From contig NZ_BFAB01000006.1 in assembly GCF_003402475.1 (NCBI RefSeq), forward strand, positions 1 to 64,000: a stretch of DNA of 64,000 nucleotides, given 5' to 3'. The position numbers and the translations under genes are program-made. Each line of letters opens with the position of its first letter. Within the stretch, counting starts at the first letter, position 1. This document shows positions 50,502 to 60,648 of the stretch, in pieces. The DNA comes from Mycobacterium sp. MFM001. Lineage in GTDB: Bacteria > Actinomycetota > Actinomycetes > Mycobacteriales > Mycobacteriaceae. The notes under the pieces are model-generated. The model searched no databases. It worked only from the letters and a program-made list of their open reading frames with translations, and was not told the origin of the DNA.

Positions 50502-52535
50502 ATGACTGCAGCCCTGATCCGGGTACCAGCCGGAACGAGCGCTGCTGCGGCGGTACGCGAGGCGGGATTGCCCGGCCGCGGCGAGCCCGACGCGGTCGTG
50601 GTGGTGCGCGACGCCGACGGCAAACTGCGCGACCTGAACTGGGTACCCGAGGCCGACGCCGAGGTGGTCCCGGTTGCGGCCAACACCGAAGACGGTCGCA
50701 GCGTGATAAGGCATTCGTGCGCCCACGTGCTGGCGCAGGCCGTGCAGGAACTGTTCCCGGCTGCCAAGCTCGGCATCGGCCCGCCGATCACCGACGGCTT
50801 CTACTACGACTTCGACGTGCCGGCGCCGTTCACGCCGGAGGATCTGGAGGCGCTGGAAAAGCGGATGCGCCAGATCGTCAAGGAGGGTCAGCTGTTCTCC
50901 CGGCGGGTCTACGAGTCCAAGGAGCAGGCCCGCGAGGAGTTGGCCAATGAGCCCTACAAGCTGGAATTGGTCGACGACAAGTCCGGCGACCCCGCGGTGA
51001 TGGAGGTCGGCGGCGACGAGCTGACCGCCTACGACAACCTGAATCCCCGTACCCGGGACCGTGTTTGGTACGACCTGTGCCGCGGCCCGCACATTCCCAC
51101 CACCCGCCACATTCCGGCGTTCAAGCTCACGCGCAGCTCGGCGGCGTACTGGCGCGGCGACCAGAACAACGCCAGCCTGCAACGCATCTACGGCACCGCC
51201 TGGGAGTCGCAGGAGGCATTGGACCGTCACCTCACACTGCTGGAGGAAGCCCAGCGCCGCGACCACCGCAAGCTGGGCACCGAGCTGGACCTGTTCAGCT
51301 TCCCCGACGAAATCGGTTCGGGCCTCGCGGTTTTCCACCCGAAGGGCGGCATTGTGCGCCGGGAGCTGGAGGAGTACTCGCGGCGCAAGCACATCGAGGC
51401 GGGCTACGAGTTCGTCAACACCCCGCACATCACCAAGGCCGACCTGTTCCACACCTCCGGGCACCTGGACTGGTACGCCGACGGGATGTACCCGCCGATG
51501 CACCTCGACGCCGAATACGACGACGACGGCGCAGTGCGCAAGCCCGGGCAGGACTACTACCTCAAGCCGATGAACTGCCCGATGCATACGCTGATCTTCC
51601 GGTCGCGGGGCCGGTCGTATCGCGAACTTCCGTTGCGGCTCTTCGAGTTCGGCACCGTCTACCGCTACGAGAAGTCGGGTGTGGTGCACGGCCTGACCCG
51701 GGCGCGCGGCTTCACGATGGACGACGCCCACATCTTCTGCACCCGCGACCAGTTGCGCGCCGAGCTTGCGTCGCTGCTGCGGTTCGTGCTCGACCTGCTC
51801 GGCGACTACGGCCTGGAGGACTTCTATCTGGAGCTGTCCACCAAGGACCCGGACAAGTTCGTCGGCTCCGACGAGCTGTGGGCCCAAGCCACCACCGTGC
51901 TGGCCGAAGTGGCGGCGGACTCCGGCCTGGAACTGGTGCCCGATCCGGGCGGCGCGGCGTTCTACGGACCGAAGATCTCGGTGCAGGCCCGCGACGCGCT
52001 GGGCCGCAGCTGGCAGATGTCGACCATCCAGGTGGACTTCAACTTCCCTGAGCGTTTCGAGTTGGAGTACACCGCCGCCGACGGCTCCCGGCAGCGGCCG
52101 GTGATGATCCACCGCGCGTTGTTCGGGTCGATCGAGCGGTTCTTCGGCATCCTCACCGAGCACTACGCCGGCGCGTTCCCCGCGTGGCTGGCGCCCGTGC
52201 AGGTGGTCGGCATCCCCGTCGCCGACGACCACGTGCCCTATCTGGAAAGCGTTGCAGCGCAACTGAAAGCGCACGGCGTGCGCGTCGAGGTGGACACCAG
52301 CGACGACCGGATGGCCAAAAAGATCGTCAACCACACCAACCAGAAGGTGCCGTTCATGCTGCTGGCCGGCGACCGTGACGTCGCAGCCGACGCGGTGAGC
52401 TTCCGGTTCGGTGACCGCACGCAGATCAACGGGGTGCCGCGCGACGACGCCGTCGCCGCTATTGTGCAATGGCTCGCCGACCGCGAAAACGCCGTGCCCA
52501 CTGCAGAACTGGTGAAAGTGAGTGGCCGTGGCTGA
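50502..52535 (+). CDS. thrS: Threonyl-tRNA synthetase
   Basis: ATG 50502 ([20 protein letters not shown]) follows a TTTGGAG site. The 677-residue enzyme has an N-terminal TGS domain, the editing domain with [18 protein letters not shown], the class II core ([42 protein letters not shown]-like [11 protein letters not shown]) and the anticodon domain with [18 protein letters not shown]. It charges tRNA-Thr in the cytoplasm. Its 3' end overlaps the HIT gene by 14 bp, placing it first in the long phosphatidylinositol-mannoside operon. Confidence 0.96.
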   Translation: MTAALIRVPAGTSAAAAVREAGLPGRGEPDAVVVVRDADGKLRDLNWVPEADAEVVPVAANTEDGRSVIRHSCAHVLAQAVQELFPAAKLGIGPPITDGFYYDFDVPAPFTPEDLEALEKRMRQIVKEGQLFSRRVYESKEQAREELANEPYKLELVDDKSGDPAVMEVGGDELTAYDNLNPRTRDRVWYDLCRGPHIPTTRHIPAFKLTRSSAAYWRGDQNNASLQRIYGTAWESQEALDRHLTLLEEAQRRDHRKLGTELDLFSFPDEIGSGLAVFHPKGGIVRRELEEYSRRKHIEAGYEFVNTPHITKADLFHTSGHLDWYADGMYPPMHLDAEYDDDGAVRKPGQDYYLKPMNCPMHTLIFRSRGRSYRELPLRLFEFGTVYRYEKSGVVHGLTRARGFTMDDAHIFCTRDQLRAELASLLRFVLDLLGDYGLEDFYLELSTKDPDKFVGSDELWAQATTVLAEVAADSGLELVPDPGGAAFYGPKISVQARDALGRSWQMSTIQVDFNFPERFELEYTAADGSRQRPVMIHRALFGSIERFFGILTEHYAGAFPAWLAPVQVVGIPVADDHVPYLESVAAQLKAHGVRVEVDTSDDRMAKKIVNHTNQKVPFMLLAGDRDVAADAVSFRFGDRTQINGVPRDDAVAAIVQWLADRENAVPTAELVKVSGRG

Positions 52536-53079
52536 CGAGGACGCGATCGTCGACCGGGGCGTGGGTGAGGCCGACCGGCTGCAGCGCTTGTGGACGCCGT
52601 ACCGGATGAGCTATCTGGCCGAGGCGCCGCTGAAGCGGGAAAACTCCGATCCCGCACAGCTGTTCACCGACATCCCGCAACTGTCCGACGAAGACGGCCT
52701 GGTGGTCGCCCGCGGCGAGCTCGTCTATGCCGTGCTCAACCTCTACCCGTACAACCCCGGCCACCTGATGGTGGTGCCCTATCGGCGGGTATCCGAACTG
52801 GAGGACCTCACCGACAAGGAAAGCGCCGAGCTGATGGCGTTCACGCAGAAGGCGATCCGCGTCATCAAGGCCGTGTCGCGGCCGCACGGCTTCAACGTCG
52901 GCCTGAACCTGGGAGTCTCGGCGGGAGGCTCGCTGGCCGAACACCTGCACGTGCACGTGGTTCCGCGCTGGGGTGGCGACGCCAACTTCATCACGATCGT
53001 CGGCGACTCGAAGGTGATCCCGCAGCTGCTGCGCGAGACCCGCCAGCTGCTGGCCACCGAGTGGGCGAAACAGTCGTGA
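52522..53079 (+). CDS. HIT-family AP4A phosphorylase-like protein
   Basis: The 185-residue HIT protein has the HxHxH motif [11 protein letters not shown] (residues 140-150) and [20 protein letters not shown]. It matches Rv2613c, a diadenosine tetraphosphate phosphorylase that splits AP4A with phosphate. AP4A is made by aminoacyl-tRNA synthetases, so the overlap with thrS is apt. GTG start. The stop overlaps pgsA (GTGA). Confidence 0.92.
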   Translation: MAVADEDAIVDRGVGEADRLQRLWTPYRMSYLAEAPLKRENSDPAQLFTDIPQLSDEDGLVVARGELVYAVLNLYPYNPGHLMVVPYRRVSELEDLTDKESAELMAFTQKAIRVIKAVSRPHGFNVGLNLGVSAGGSLAEHLHVHVVPRWGGDANFITIVGDSKVIPQLLRETRQLLATEWAKQS

Positions 53080-53723
53080 GCAAGTTGTTGTCCCGGGAAG
53101 GGGTGGCACGGGTCACCACGCCGGTGGCGAGGGCATTGCTGCGGCTCGGCCTGACCGCCGACGCGGTCACGATCATGGCTACCGCGGCATCGGTTCTCGC
53201 CTCGCTGACGCTGTTTCCGACCGGCCAGCTGTTCGCCGGGACGTTCGTCATCTGGTTCTTCGTGATGTTCGACATGGTCGACGGCGCAATGGCCCGGGAG
53301 AGCGGCAACGGCAGCCGGTTCGGGGCCGTGCTGGACGCCACCTGCGACCGGATCAGCGACGGCGCGGTGTTCTGCGGATTGTTGTGGTGGGCGGCGTTCG
53401 GGCTGCGCAGTCCGTCGCTGGTGGTGGCGACGTTGATCTGTCTGGTCACCTCGCAGGTCATCTCCTACATCAAGGCCCGCGCCGAGGCCAGCGGGCTGCG
53501 CGGCGACGGCGGATTCATCGAACGCCCGGAGCGGTTGATCATCGTGCTGGTGGGCGCGGGATTGTCCGATCTGCCGGTGTTTCCGCTGCCGTGGGCGCTG
53601 CACGTGGCGATGTGGCTGCTGGCGGTGGCCAGCATGATCACCTGCGCGCAGCGGCTGCACACCGTGCGGCACTCGCCCGGGGCGGCGGAGCCGCTGCACG
53701 CACCGGGGAAGAGCGAGCCGTGA
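53076..53723 (+). CDS. pgsA1: Phosphatidylinositol(-phosphate) synthase
   Basis: GTG 53076 gives a 215-residue CDP-alcohol phosphotransferase with six membrane helices and the signature DMVDGAMARESGNGSRFGAV followed by LDATCDRISD (D-x2-D-G-x2-A-R-x8-G-x3-D-x3-D). It joins CDP-diacylglycerol to myo-inositol 1-phosphate, making the lipid base for phosphatidylinositol mannosides. Coupled to both neighbours (GTGA). Corresponds to Rv2612c. Confidence 0.95.
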   Translation: MSKLLSREGVARVTTPVARALLRLGLTADAVTIMATAASVLASLTLFPTGQLFAGTFVIWFFVMFDMVDGAMARESGNGSRFGAVLDATCDRISDGAVFCGLLWWAAFGLRSPSLVVATLICLVTSQVISYIKARAEASGLRGDGGFIERPERLIIVLVGAGLSDLPVFPLPWALHVAMWLLAVASMITCAQRLHTVRHSPGAAEPLHAPGKSEP

Positions 53724-54652
53724 TCTCGCTCCCCGGAGTTGACGGCTTCCCGTTGGCTGACCGGGCAAGCGACTGGGGCTATGCGGCCGGCTGGATGGTA
53801 GTGCGGGCCATGCCGGAGTTCGCCGCGCGCAACGTGTTCGACGCCGGCGCGCTGTACGCGTCGCGAGGCGGCGGGCCGGTCCAGCTGCGCAAGAACCTGG
53901 CTCGCGTCATCGGCGTGCCGCCCGGCGACGTGCCCGGCTCGCTGATGCGGGCCTCGCTGGCGTCCTATGCGCGCTACTGGCGGGAAGCATTCCGGTTGCC
54001 GACGATGGACCACGCCAAGCTGGCCCGCCGGCTGCACGAAACGATTCTGGGACAACAACATCTGAATGCGGCGCTGGCGGCCGGCCGCGGCGCGGTGCTG
54101 GCGTTGCCGCACAGCGGAAACTGGGACATGGCCGGCGTGTGGCTGGCGCAGACGCACGGCACGTTCACCACGGTGGCCGAGCGGCTCAAACCCGAGTCGC
54201 TGTATCGGCGGTTCATCGCCTACCGGGAAAGCCTTGGCTTCGAGGTGCTTCCGCTGTCCGGCGGCGAACGCCCGCCCTTCGACGTGCTCTGCGAACGGCT
54301 GCGCGACAACAAGATCGTGTGCCTGATGGCCGAGCGCGACCTCACGCGCAAAGGGGTTCAGGTCGACTTCTTCGGCGAACCCACCCGGCTGCCCGCCGGG
54401 CCGGCCAAGCTGGCGCTCGAAACCGGGGCGGCACTGCTGCCGACGCACTGCTGGTTCGAGCGCGACGGCTGGGGCGCCGAGATCTATCCGGCGCTGGACT
54501 GCACCGGCGGCGACGTCGCCGCGATCACCCAGGCACTCGCCGAGAAGTTCGCCGCCAACATCGCCGAACACCCCGCCGACTGGCATATGCTGCAGCCGCA
54601 ATGGCTGGCCGATCTGCCCCGCGAGCGTCGGGCCCGGTTGGAGGAGGCCTGA
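53720..54652 (+). CDS. patA: Phosphatidylinositol mannoside acyltransferase
   Basis: GTG 53720 gives 310 residues. The acyltransferase motif LPHSGNWDMAGVWLA has its His near 131 and Asp five residues on (HxxxxD), and CLMAERDLTRKGVQVDFFGE carries the conserved Glu. The N-terminal hydrophobic helix (YAAGWMVVRAMPEF) binds the inner membrane. PatA moves palmitate to the 6-position of the mannose on PIM1 or PIM2. Corresponds to Rv2611c; shares a base with the pimA ATG. Confidence 0.95.
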   Translation: MISLPGVDGFPLADRASDWGYAAGWMVVRAMPEFAARNVFDAGALYASRGGGPVQLRKNLARVIGVPPGDVPGSLMRASLASYARYWREAFRLPTMDHAKLARRLHETILGQQHLNAALAAGRGAVLALPHSGNWDMAGVWLAQTHGTFTTVAERLKPESLYRRFIAYRESLGFEVLPLSGGERPPFDVLCERLRDNKIVCLMAERDLTRKGVQVDFFGEPTRLPAGPAKLALETGAALLPTHCWFERDGWGAEIYPALDCTGGDVAAITQALAEKFAANIAEHPADWHMLQPQWLADLPRERRARLEEA

Positions 54653-55776
54653 TGCGCATCGGCATGGTGTGCCCGTACTCGTTCGACGTGCCGGGCGGGG
54701 TGCAATCGCACGTGCTGCAGCTGGCCGAGGTGATGCGCTCTCGCGGGCATTCCGTCAGCGTGCTGGCGCCGTCGTCACCGCATGTGAAGCTGCCCGACTA
54801 CGTCGTCTCGGCCGGCAAGGCCGTGCCGATCCCGTACAACGGCTCGGTGGCCCGGCTGCAGTTCAGCCCGGCAGTGCACGGCCGGGTTCGGCGCTGGCTG
54901 GCCGAGGGCGACTTCGACGTGCTGCACCTGCACGAGCCCAACGCGCCCAGCCTGTCCATGTGGGCGCTGCGGGTGGCCGAGGGGCCGATCGTGGCGACCT
55001 TTCACACTTCGACCACCAAATCGCTGACGCTGTCGGTGTTCCAGGGCGTGCTGCGGCCCTGGCACGAGAAGATCGTCGGCCGGATCGCGGTGTCGGATCT
55101 GGCGCGGCGCTGGCAGATGGAGGCGCTGGGCTCCGACGCGGTCGAGATTCCCAACGGCGTCGACGTCGGGGCGATCAGTGCCGCACCGCTTTTGGACGGA
55201 TATCCCCGGCCGGGCAAGACCGTGCTGTTCTTGGGCCGCTACGACGAGCCGCGCAAGGGCATGGCGGTGCTGATGGACGCGCTGCCTGCCGTGGTGCGCC
55301 GCTTCCCGGATGTGCAGCTGCTGGTCGTCGGCCGCGGCGACAAGGACGAATTGCGTGATGCCGCAGGGTCTTTGGCGGGTCACCTGCGTTTCCTGGGTCA
55401 AGTCGACGACGGCGGGAAGGCGTCGGCGCTGCGCAGCGCCGACGTCTACTGCGCGCCCAACACCGGCGGCGAGAGCTTCGGCATCGTGCTGGTGGAGGCG
55501 ATGGCCGCCGGCACCCCGGTGGTGGCCAGCGACCTGCACGCGTTCCGGCGGGTACTGCGCGACGGCCAGGCCGGGCGGCTGGTGCCGGTCGAGGACAGCG
55601 CCGCGCTGGGGGCGGCGCTGGTCGCGGTGCTGGAGAACGACGTGCTGCGGGAACGGTATGTGGCGGCCGGCGCCGAAGCAGTGCGCCGCTATGACTGGTC
55701 GGTGGTGGCCAACCAGATCATGCGGGTGTACGAGACGGTCGCCGGCTCCGGCACCAAGGTGCAGGTGGCGAGCTGA
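54652..55776 (+). CDS. pimA: Phosphatidylinositol alpha-mannosyltransferase PimA
   Basis: The 374-residue GT4 (GT-B) enzyme has SFDVPGGVQSHVLQLAEVM (the N-terminal glycine loop), FLGRYDEPRKGMAVLMDALP and the C-terminal NTGGESFGIVLVEAMAAGTP with the E-x7-E nucleotide site. It transfers mannose from GDP-mannose to phosphatidylinositol on the cytoplasmic face, the first step to PIMs, lipomannan and lipoarabinomannan. TGATG overlap on both sides. Corresponds to Rv2610c. Confidence 0.96.
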   Translation: MRIGMVCPYSFDVPGGVQSHVLQLAEVMRSRGHSVSVLAPSSPHVKLPDYVVSAGKAVPIPYNGSVARLQFSPAVHGRVRRWLAEGDFDVLHLHEPNAPSLSMWALRVAEGPIVATFHTSTTKSLTLSVFQGVLRPWHEKIVGRIAVSDLARRWQMEALGSDAVEIPNGVDVGAISAAPLLDGYPRPGKTVLFLGRYDEPRKGMAVLMDALPAVVRRFPDVQLLVVGRGDKDELRDAAGSLAGHLRFLGQVDDGGKASALRSADVYCAPNTGGESFGIVLVEAMAAGTPVVASDLHAFRRVLRDGQAGRLVPVEDSAALGAALVAVLENDVLRERYVAAGAEAVRRYDWSVVANQIMRVYETVAGSGTKVQVAS

Positions 55777-56789
55777 TGGTCTGGCTGGTCGCGGCGCTGG
55801 CCGTGCTGCTGGTGCTGCTGGCCGTGTTCGGCTCCTGGGTGTATCACACCGCCCACCGGCTGGACCGGCTGCACGTGCGTTACGACCTGTCCTGGCAGGC
55901 GCTGGACGGGGCGCTGGCCCGTCGCGCCGTGGTGGCCCGCGCGGTGGCCGTCGACGCCTTCCACGGCGCGTCGGAGGGCAAGCGGCTGGCGGCGCTGGCC
56001 GACGCGGCCGAACGCGCGCCGCGGCAGAGCCGCGAGGCGTGCGAGAACGAGTTGTCTGCCGCGCTGGCGATGGTCGACCCGGCGTTGCTGCCGTCGGCGC
56101 TGGTCGCCGAACTGGCCGACGCCGAAGCCCGGGTGCTGCTGGCCCGTCGCTTCCACAACGACGCGGTGCGCGACACGCTGGCGCTGCGCGAGCGGCCACT
56201 GGTGCGGCTGCTTCGGTTGGGTGGAACCGCTTCGCTGCCAAGCTATTTCGAGATCGCCGAACGCTCGCATTCGGCGGGGCACCGGTCGAGCAAGCGCACG
56301 TCGGCGCGGGTGGTGCTGCTCGACGACGCCGGCGCGGTGCTGCTGCTGTGCGGATCGGACCCCGCGCTGCCTGCGGGAAGCGCGCCGCGGTGGTGGTTCA
56401 CCGTCGGCGGCCAGACCCGCGACGGCGAGGACCTGGCCGCGACCGCCGCGCGCGAGCTGGCCGAGGAGACCGGCCTGCAGGTCAACGCCGCCGACATGAT
56501 CGGACCGATCTGGCGGCGTGATGCGGTCTTCGACTTCAACGGTTCGGTGCTCGACAGCGAGGAGTACTTCTTCGTCTACCGCACGCACCGGTTCGAGCCG
56601 TCGATCGCCGGGCGGACCGAGCTGGAACGCCGCTACATCCACTGCCACCGCTGGTGTGACGCCGGCGACATCGCTTCGCTGGCCGCCGCCGGCGAGACCG
56701 TCTACCCGCTGCAGCTCTCCGAGCTGCTGGCCGATGCGAATGCGCTGGCACAGACCCGCGAGCCCCGCCAGCTGCAGTCGATCAGGTAG
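55776..56789 (+). CDS. LemA-like domain fused to a NUDIX hydrolase
   Basis: The 337-residue product starts with a membrane helix (LVAALAVLLVLLAVFGSWVY). Residues 28-165 resemble LemA: helices with ALARRAVVARAVAVDAF and the LemA ending RRFHNDAVRDTLALRERPL ... SYFEIAERS. Residues 170-330 are a NUDIX domain with the full box GGQTRDGEDLAATAARELAE-ETGL. NUDIX enzymes hydrolyse nucleoside diphosphate derivatives; the substrate may be a GDP- or CDP-linked intermediate of the PIM pathway. Coupled to pimA (TGATG). Corresponds to Rv2609c. Confidence 0.85.
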   Translation: MVWLVAALAVLLVLLAVFGSWVYHTAHRLDRLHVRYDLSWQALDGALARRAVVARAVAVDAFHGASEGKRLAALADAAERAPRQSREACENELSAALAMVDPALLPSALVAELADAEARVLLARRFHNDAVRDTLALRERPLVRLLRLGGTASLPSYFEIAERSHSAGHRSSKRTSARVVLLDDAGAVLLLCGSDPALPAGSAPRWWFTVGGQTRDGEDLAATAARELAEETGLQVNAADMIGPIWRRDAVFDFNGSVLDSEEYFFVYRTHRFEPSIAGRTELERRYIHCHRWCDAGDIASLAAAGETVYPLQLSELLADANALAQTREPRQLQSIR

Positions 56790-56800
56790 CCGCTTCTGCC

Positions 56801-56860
56801 GAGTGTGCGGCCAGCTTCACATTCGGCGCCGAGCGTGCGGCCAGCTTCACGTTCGGCGCT
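56801..56860 (+). repeat. 30-bp tandem duplication upstream of pdxS
   Basis: Two 30-bp units (56801-56830 and 56831-56860) differ at three positions. Each begins GAG[TC]GTGCGGCCAGCTTCAC and continues with [AG]TTCGGCGC[CT]. The copies lie between the NUDIX gene and pdxS, where M. tuberculosis has pdxH and a PPE gene. Such GAGCGTGCGGCCAG units recur in mycobacterial intergenic regions. Confidence 0.8.
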
Positions 56861-56888
56861 TTGGGGGCCACCATTTAGACTGGTAGCC

Positions 56889-57782
56889 GTGACTTCGAAT
56901 GGGCAGACCGGCACCGCGCGGGTCAAGCGCGGCATGGCCGAGATGCTCAAGGGCGGCGTCATCATGGACGTCGTCACCCCCGAGCAGGCCAAGATCGCCG
57001 AGGGCGCCGGCGCCGTCGCCGTGATGGCGCTGGAACGGGTGCCCGCCGACATTCGCGCCCAGGGCGGGGTGTCCCGGATGAGCGACCCCGACATGATCGA
57101 GGGCATCATCTCCGCGGTCACCATCCCGGTGATGGCCAAGGCGCGCATCGGGCACTTCGTCGAGGCGCAGATCCTGCAGTCCCTCGGCGTGGACTACGTC
57201 GACGAGTCCGAGGTGCTGACCCCGGCCGACTACACCCACCACATCGACAAGTGGAAGTTCACCGTGCCGTTCGTCTGCGGCGCCACCAACCTGGGCGAGG
57301 CGCTGCGGCGCATCAACGAGGGCGCGGCGATGATCCGCTCCAAAGGCGAAGCCGGTACCGGCGACGTCTCCAACGCCACCACCCACATGCGGGCCATCAC
57401 CGGGGAGATCCGCCGGCTCACGTCGCTGTCCGAGGACGAATTGTTCGTCGCCGCAAAGGAATTGCAGGCGCCCTACGAGCTGGTGGTCGAGGTGGCCCGG
57501 GCCGGCAAGCTGCCCGTCACCCTGTTCACCGCCGGCGGGATCGCCACCCCGGCCGACGCCGCGATGATGATGCAGCTCGGCGCCGAGGGCGTGTTCGTCG
57601 GCTCCGGCATCTTCAAGTCGGGCGACCCGGCGCAGCGGGCCGCCGCGATCGTCAAGGCCACCACCTTCTTTGACGACCCCGACGTGCTGGCCAAGGTGTC
57701 GCGCGGGCTCGGCGAGCCGATGGTTGGCATCAACGTCGAGGAGATCGCCGCGCCGCACCGGCTGGCCGAACGCGGCTGGTAA
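56889..57782 (+). CDS. pdxS: Pyridoxal 5'-phosphate synthase subunit PdxS
   Basis: GTG 56889 gives 297 residues; a longer frame would run through the tandem repeat. PdxS (Pdx1/SNZ) features are [37 protein letters not shown] (Lys of the first intermediate), [13 protein letters not shown] (second Lys) and [19 protein letters not shown]. It forms PLP from ribose 5-phosphate, glyceraldehyde 3-phosphate and ammonia from PdxT. Operon pdxS-tesB-pdxT. Corresponds to Rv2606c. Confidence 0.96.
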   Translation: MTSNGQTGTARVKRGMAEMLKGGVIMDVVTPEQAKIAEGAGAVAVMALERVPADIRAQGGVSRMSDPDMIEGIISAVTIPVMAKARIGHFVEAQILQSLGVDYVDESEVLTPADYTHHIDKWKFTVPFVCGATNLGEALRRINEGAAMIRSKGEAGTGDVSNATTHMRAITGEIRRLTSLSEDELFVAAKELQAPYELVVEVARAGKLPVTLFTAGGIATPADAAMMMQLGAEGVFVGSGIFKSGDPAQRAAAIVKATTFFDDPDVLAKVSRGLGEPMVGINVEEIAAPHRLAERGW

Positions 57783-57791
57783 GAACGATCC

Positions 57792-58631
57792 GTGGCGATC
57801 GAGCAGATCCTCGACCTCGAGCAACTCGAGGTCAACATCTACCGGGGCAGCGTCTTTTCCGCCGAGTCCGCGGCGTGGCAGCGCACCTTCGGCGGTCACG
57901 TCGCCGGCCAGACCCTGGTGTCGGCGGTGCGCACGGTCGATCCGCGGTTTCTGGTGCACTCGCTGCACGGCTACTTCCTGCGGCCCGGAGATGCCAAGGC
58001 GCCCACCATCTTTATCGTCGAACGGATCCGTGACGGCGGCTCGTTCTGCACCAGGCGGGTCAACGCGATCCAGCACGGCGAGACGATCTTTTCCATGTCG
58101 GCGTCGTTTCAGACCGACCAGAGCGGCATCGAGCACCAGGACGTGATGCCCTCGGCGCCGCCGCCCGACGACCTGCCGGGGCTGAAGTCGATGAAGGTGT
58201 TCGACGACGCCGGGTTCCGCCAGTTCGACGAGTGGGACGTGCGGATCGTGCCGCAGGAGAAGCTGGAACGCCTGCCCGGGCTGGCGTCGCAGCAGCAGGT
58301 GTGGTTCCGCCATCGCGACCCGCTGCCCGACGATCATGTGCTGCACATCTGTGCGCTGGCCTACATGAGCGATCTGACCCTGCTCGGCTCCGCGCAGGTG
58401 ATCCACCTCGAGGAGCGCCAGCACCTGCAGGTCGCCTCGCTCGACCACGCGATGTGGTTCATGCGGCCGTTCCGGGCCGACGAATGGCTGCTCTACGACC
58501 AGTCGTCGCCGTCGGCGTGCGGCGGGCGGTCGCTGACCCAGGGCAAGATCTTCAACCAGTACGGCGAGATGGTCGCGGCGGTGATGCAGGAGGGCCTGAC
58601 CCGCTACAAGCGCGACTTCCGGCCAGAGTGA
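57792..58631 (+). CDS. tesB: Acyl-CoA thioesterase II
   Basis: The 279-residue double-hotdog enzyme has [57 protein letters not shown] and [20 protein letters not shown], matching TesB with its Asp-Gln-Thr active site. It hydrolyses medium- and long-chain acyl-CoA. Its location between pdxS and pdxT is conserved in mycobacteria (Rv2605c), though its role there is unclear. The stop overlaps pdxT (GTGA). Confidence 0.92.
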   Translation: MAIEQILDLEQLEVNIYRGSVFSAESAAWQRTFGGHVAGQTLVSAVRTVDPRFLVHSLHGYFLRPGDAKAPTIFIVERIRDGGSFCTRRVNAIQHGETIFSMSASFQTDQSGIEHQDVMPSAPPPDDLPGLKSMKVFDDAGFRQFDEWDVRIVPQEKLERLPGLASQQQVWFRHRDPLPDDHVLHICALAYMSDLTLLGSAQVIHLEERQHLQVASLDHAMWFMRPFRADEWLLYDQSSPSACGGRSLTQGKIFNQYGEMVAAVMQEGLTRYKRDFRPE

Positions 58632-59224
58632 GCGACCCACGCGTCGGCGTCCTGGCACTGCAGGGCGACACTCGCGAGCACATTGCGGCCCTGCGCGAGG
58701 CCGGGGCGTCTGCGGCGCCGGTGCGTCGCCGCGACGAGCTCGAGGCCGTCGACGCACTGGTGATCCCGGGCGGCGAGTCCACCACGATGAGCCACCTGCT
58801 GCGTGATCTCGACCTGCTGGAGCCGCTGCGCAAGCGGCTGGCCGACGGGCTGCCGGCCTACGGGGCGTGTGCCGGCATGATTCTTTTGGCGAGCGAGATC
58901 CTGGACGCCGGGGCGGGCGGGCGTGAGGCGCTGCCGCTCGGTGGCATCGATATGACCGTGCGGCGCAACGCTTTTGGGCGACAAGTCGATTCGTTCGAAG
59001 GCGATCTGGAGTTCGCCGGTCTCGACGATCCGGTGCATGCGGTGTTCATTCGTGCGCCGTGGGTGGAGCGCTGCGGATCCGACGTGCAGGTGCTGGCCCG
59101 TGCGGCCGGTCACGTTGTCGCGGTGCGTCAGGGCCCGGTCCTCGCGACGGCGTTTCACCCGGAGATGACCGGCGATCGCCGCATCCACCGGCTGTTCGTC
59201 GACATCGTCACCGGCGACGCCTGA
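58628..59224 (+). CDS. pdxT: Pyridoxal 5'-phosphate synthase glutaminase subunit PdxT
   Basis: GTG 58628 gives 198 residues of a class I glutaminase: [30 protein letters not shown], the nucleophile in [14 protein letters not shown] and [13 protein letters not shown] (His-x-Glu). It releases ammonia from glutamine and channels it to PdxS. Corresponds to Rv2604c. The next gene follows 28 bp later. Confidence 0.95.
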   Translation: MSDPRVGVLALQGDTREHIAALREAGASAAPVRRRDELEAVDALVIPGGESTTMSHLLRDLDLLEPLRKRLADGLPAYGACAGMILLASEILDAGAGGREALPLGGIDMTVRRNAFGRQVDSFEGDLEFAGLDDPVHAVFIRAPWVERCGSDVQVLARAAGHVVAVRQGPVLATAFHPEMTGDRRIHRLFVDIVTGDA

Positions 59225-59252
59225 ACGCAGCCCGCCAAGGCATGATGTGGGC

Positions 59253-60602
59253 ATGGCCGACATCGTGCGGGGCCGATTCGGGCGCGTCGCAAAGCTGGCG
59301 AGCCTTCCGGCGGGCGCGGCCGGGCGCGCCGCGCTGGGCGTGGGCAAGCGGATGACCGGCAAATCCAGGGACGAGGTCAACGCCGAACTTCTGGAGAAGG
59401 CCGCCGACGAGCTGTTCCAGGTGCTCGGCGAGCTCAAGGGCGGCGCTATGAAAGTCGGTCAGGCGCTGTCGGTGATGGAGGCCGCGATCCCTCCGCAATT
59501 CGCCGACCCGTTTCGCGAAGCGTTGGTCAAGCTGCAAAGCGAAGCCCCGCCGCTGCCGGCGGCCAAGGTGCACCGGGTGCTCGACGCGCAGCTCGGCACC
59601 AAATGGCGCGACCGCTTCCAGTCCTTCGACGACACGCCGGTCGCCTCGGCGAGCATCGGGCAGGTTCACAAGGGCATCTGGAAGGACGGCCGCGAGGTCG
59701 CCGTCAAGGTCCAATACCCCGGCGCCGACGAGGCGCTGCGCGCGGACCTCAAGCTGATCAAAAGGTTCTCCTGGGTGGTCAAGCAGATTGTGCCGCGAGC
59801 CGACGTAGACCGGATCGTCTCAGAGGTCAGCGAGCGCATCGAGGCGGAGCTGGACTACCGGCTGGAAGCCAACTATCAGCGTGCCTTCGCGAAAGCCTTT
59901 GCGGGCGACGAGAAGTTCTACGTGCCGGCCGTCGTCGCTAGCGCGCCCAAGGTCATCATCTCGGAGTGGATGGAGGGCCGGCGTCTTTCCAACATCATTG
60001 CCGAGGGCACCCGAGATGAACGAGACTCCGTGTGCGCCTTGCTTTTCGAGTTCATCTTGAGCTCACCGGCACGCGTCGAGCTGGTGCATGCCGACCCGCA
60101 TCCGGGCAATTTCATGGTGCTGGCAGACGGCCGGCTCGGAGTCATCGATTTCGGCGCCGTCGCCGAGCATCCCGGCGGCCTGCCTCCCGAGTTCGGCGAA
60201 CTGCTGTGCTGGGCGCGCGACGAACAGTGGGACGAAGTGATCCGGCTGCTGAAGAAGCTCGGGTTCATGCCGCGCGACTACGAGCTGACCGCCGAGCAAG
60301 TGGTGGAGTACATCGACCCGCTGTGGGCCTACATCGACCCGCTGCGGGCCGGTGAGTTTCATTTCACCCGCAAGTGGTTCCAGAAGACGGCATTGGTCAC
60401 GACCGACCCGATGCGCGACGGATTCGCCGACCGGTTCAAGCTTGCCCGCCAGTTGACCATCCCGCCCGGCTGGGTCATGTTGCTCCGCACGCTCGGCGGC
60501 CTGCTCGGAGTCGCCGTGCAACTCGACGCGCACGTGGCGTACGCCACGCTGGTCGAGCGATGGGTACCGGGATTCTTCGAGGCCGACCAGCCGCCCACGT
60601 AG
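59253..60602 (+). CDS. ABC1/UbiB-type atypical kinase
   Basis: ATG 59253 is preferred (MADIVRGRFGRVAKLASLPA); GTG 59247 is possible. The 449-residue product has the ABC1 signature: GELKGGAMKVGQALSVME (KxGQ), ASASIGQVHKGIWKDGREVA then VKVQYPG (ATP site), ELDYRLEANYQ, VHADPHPGNFMVL (catalytic loop) and LGVIDFGAVAEHP (DFG). UbiB/ADCK proteins bind lipids and support quinone or lipid homeostasis. It stands between pdxT and yebC on the same strand. Confidence 0.9.
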   Translation: MADIVRGRFGRVAKLASLPAGAAGRAALGVGKRMTGKSRDEVNAELLEKAADELFQVLGELKGGAMKVGQALSVMEAAIPPQFADPFREALVKLQSEAPPLPAAKVHRVLDAQLGTKWRDRFQSFDDTPVASASIGQVHKGIWKDGREVAVKVQYPGADEALRADLKLIKRFSWVVKQIVPRADVDRIVSEVSERIEAELDYRLEANYQRAFAKAFAGDEKFYVPAVVASAPKVIISEWMEGRRLSNIIAEGTRDERDSVCALLFEFILSSPARVELVHADPHPGNFMVLADGRLGVIDFGAVAEHPGGLPPEFGELLCWARDEQWDEVIRLLKKLGFMPRDYELTAEQVVEYIDPLWAYIDPLRAGEFHFTRKWFQKTALVTTDPMRDGFADRFKLARQLTIPPGWVMLLRTLGGLLGVAVQLDAHVAYATLVERWVPGFFEADQPPT

Positions 60603-60648
60603 ACTCGTCTGGCGAACTTTGCCAAGCGACGACAAGAGGTAGTAACCG

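Noticed and set aside
56805..56888. N-terminal extension of PdxS through the tandem repeat
   Set aside because: PdxS proteins start near the [15 protein letters not shown] segment; the extension is repeat-derived.
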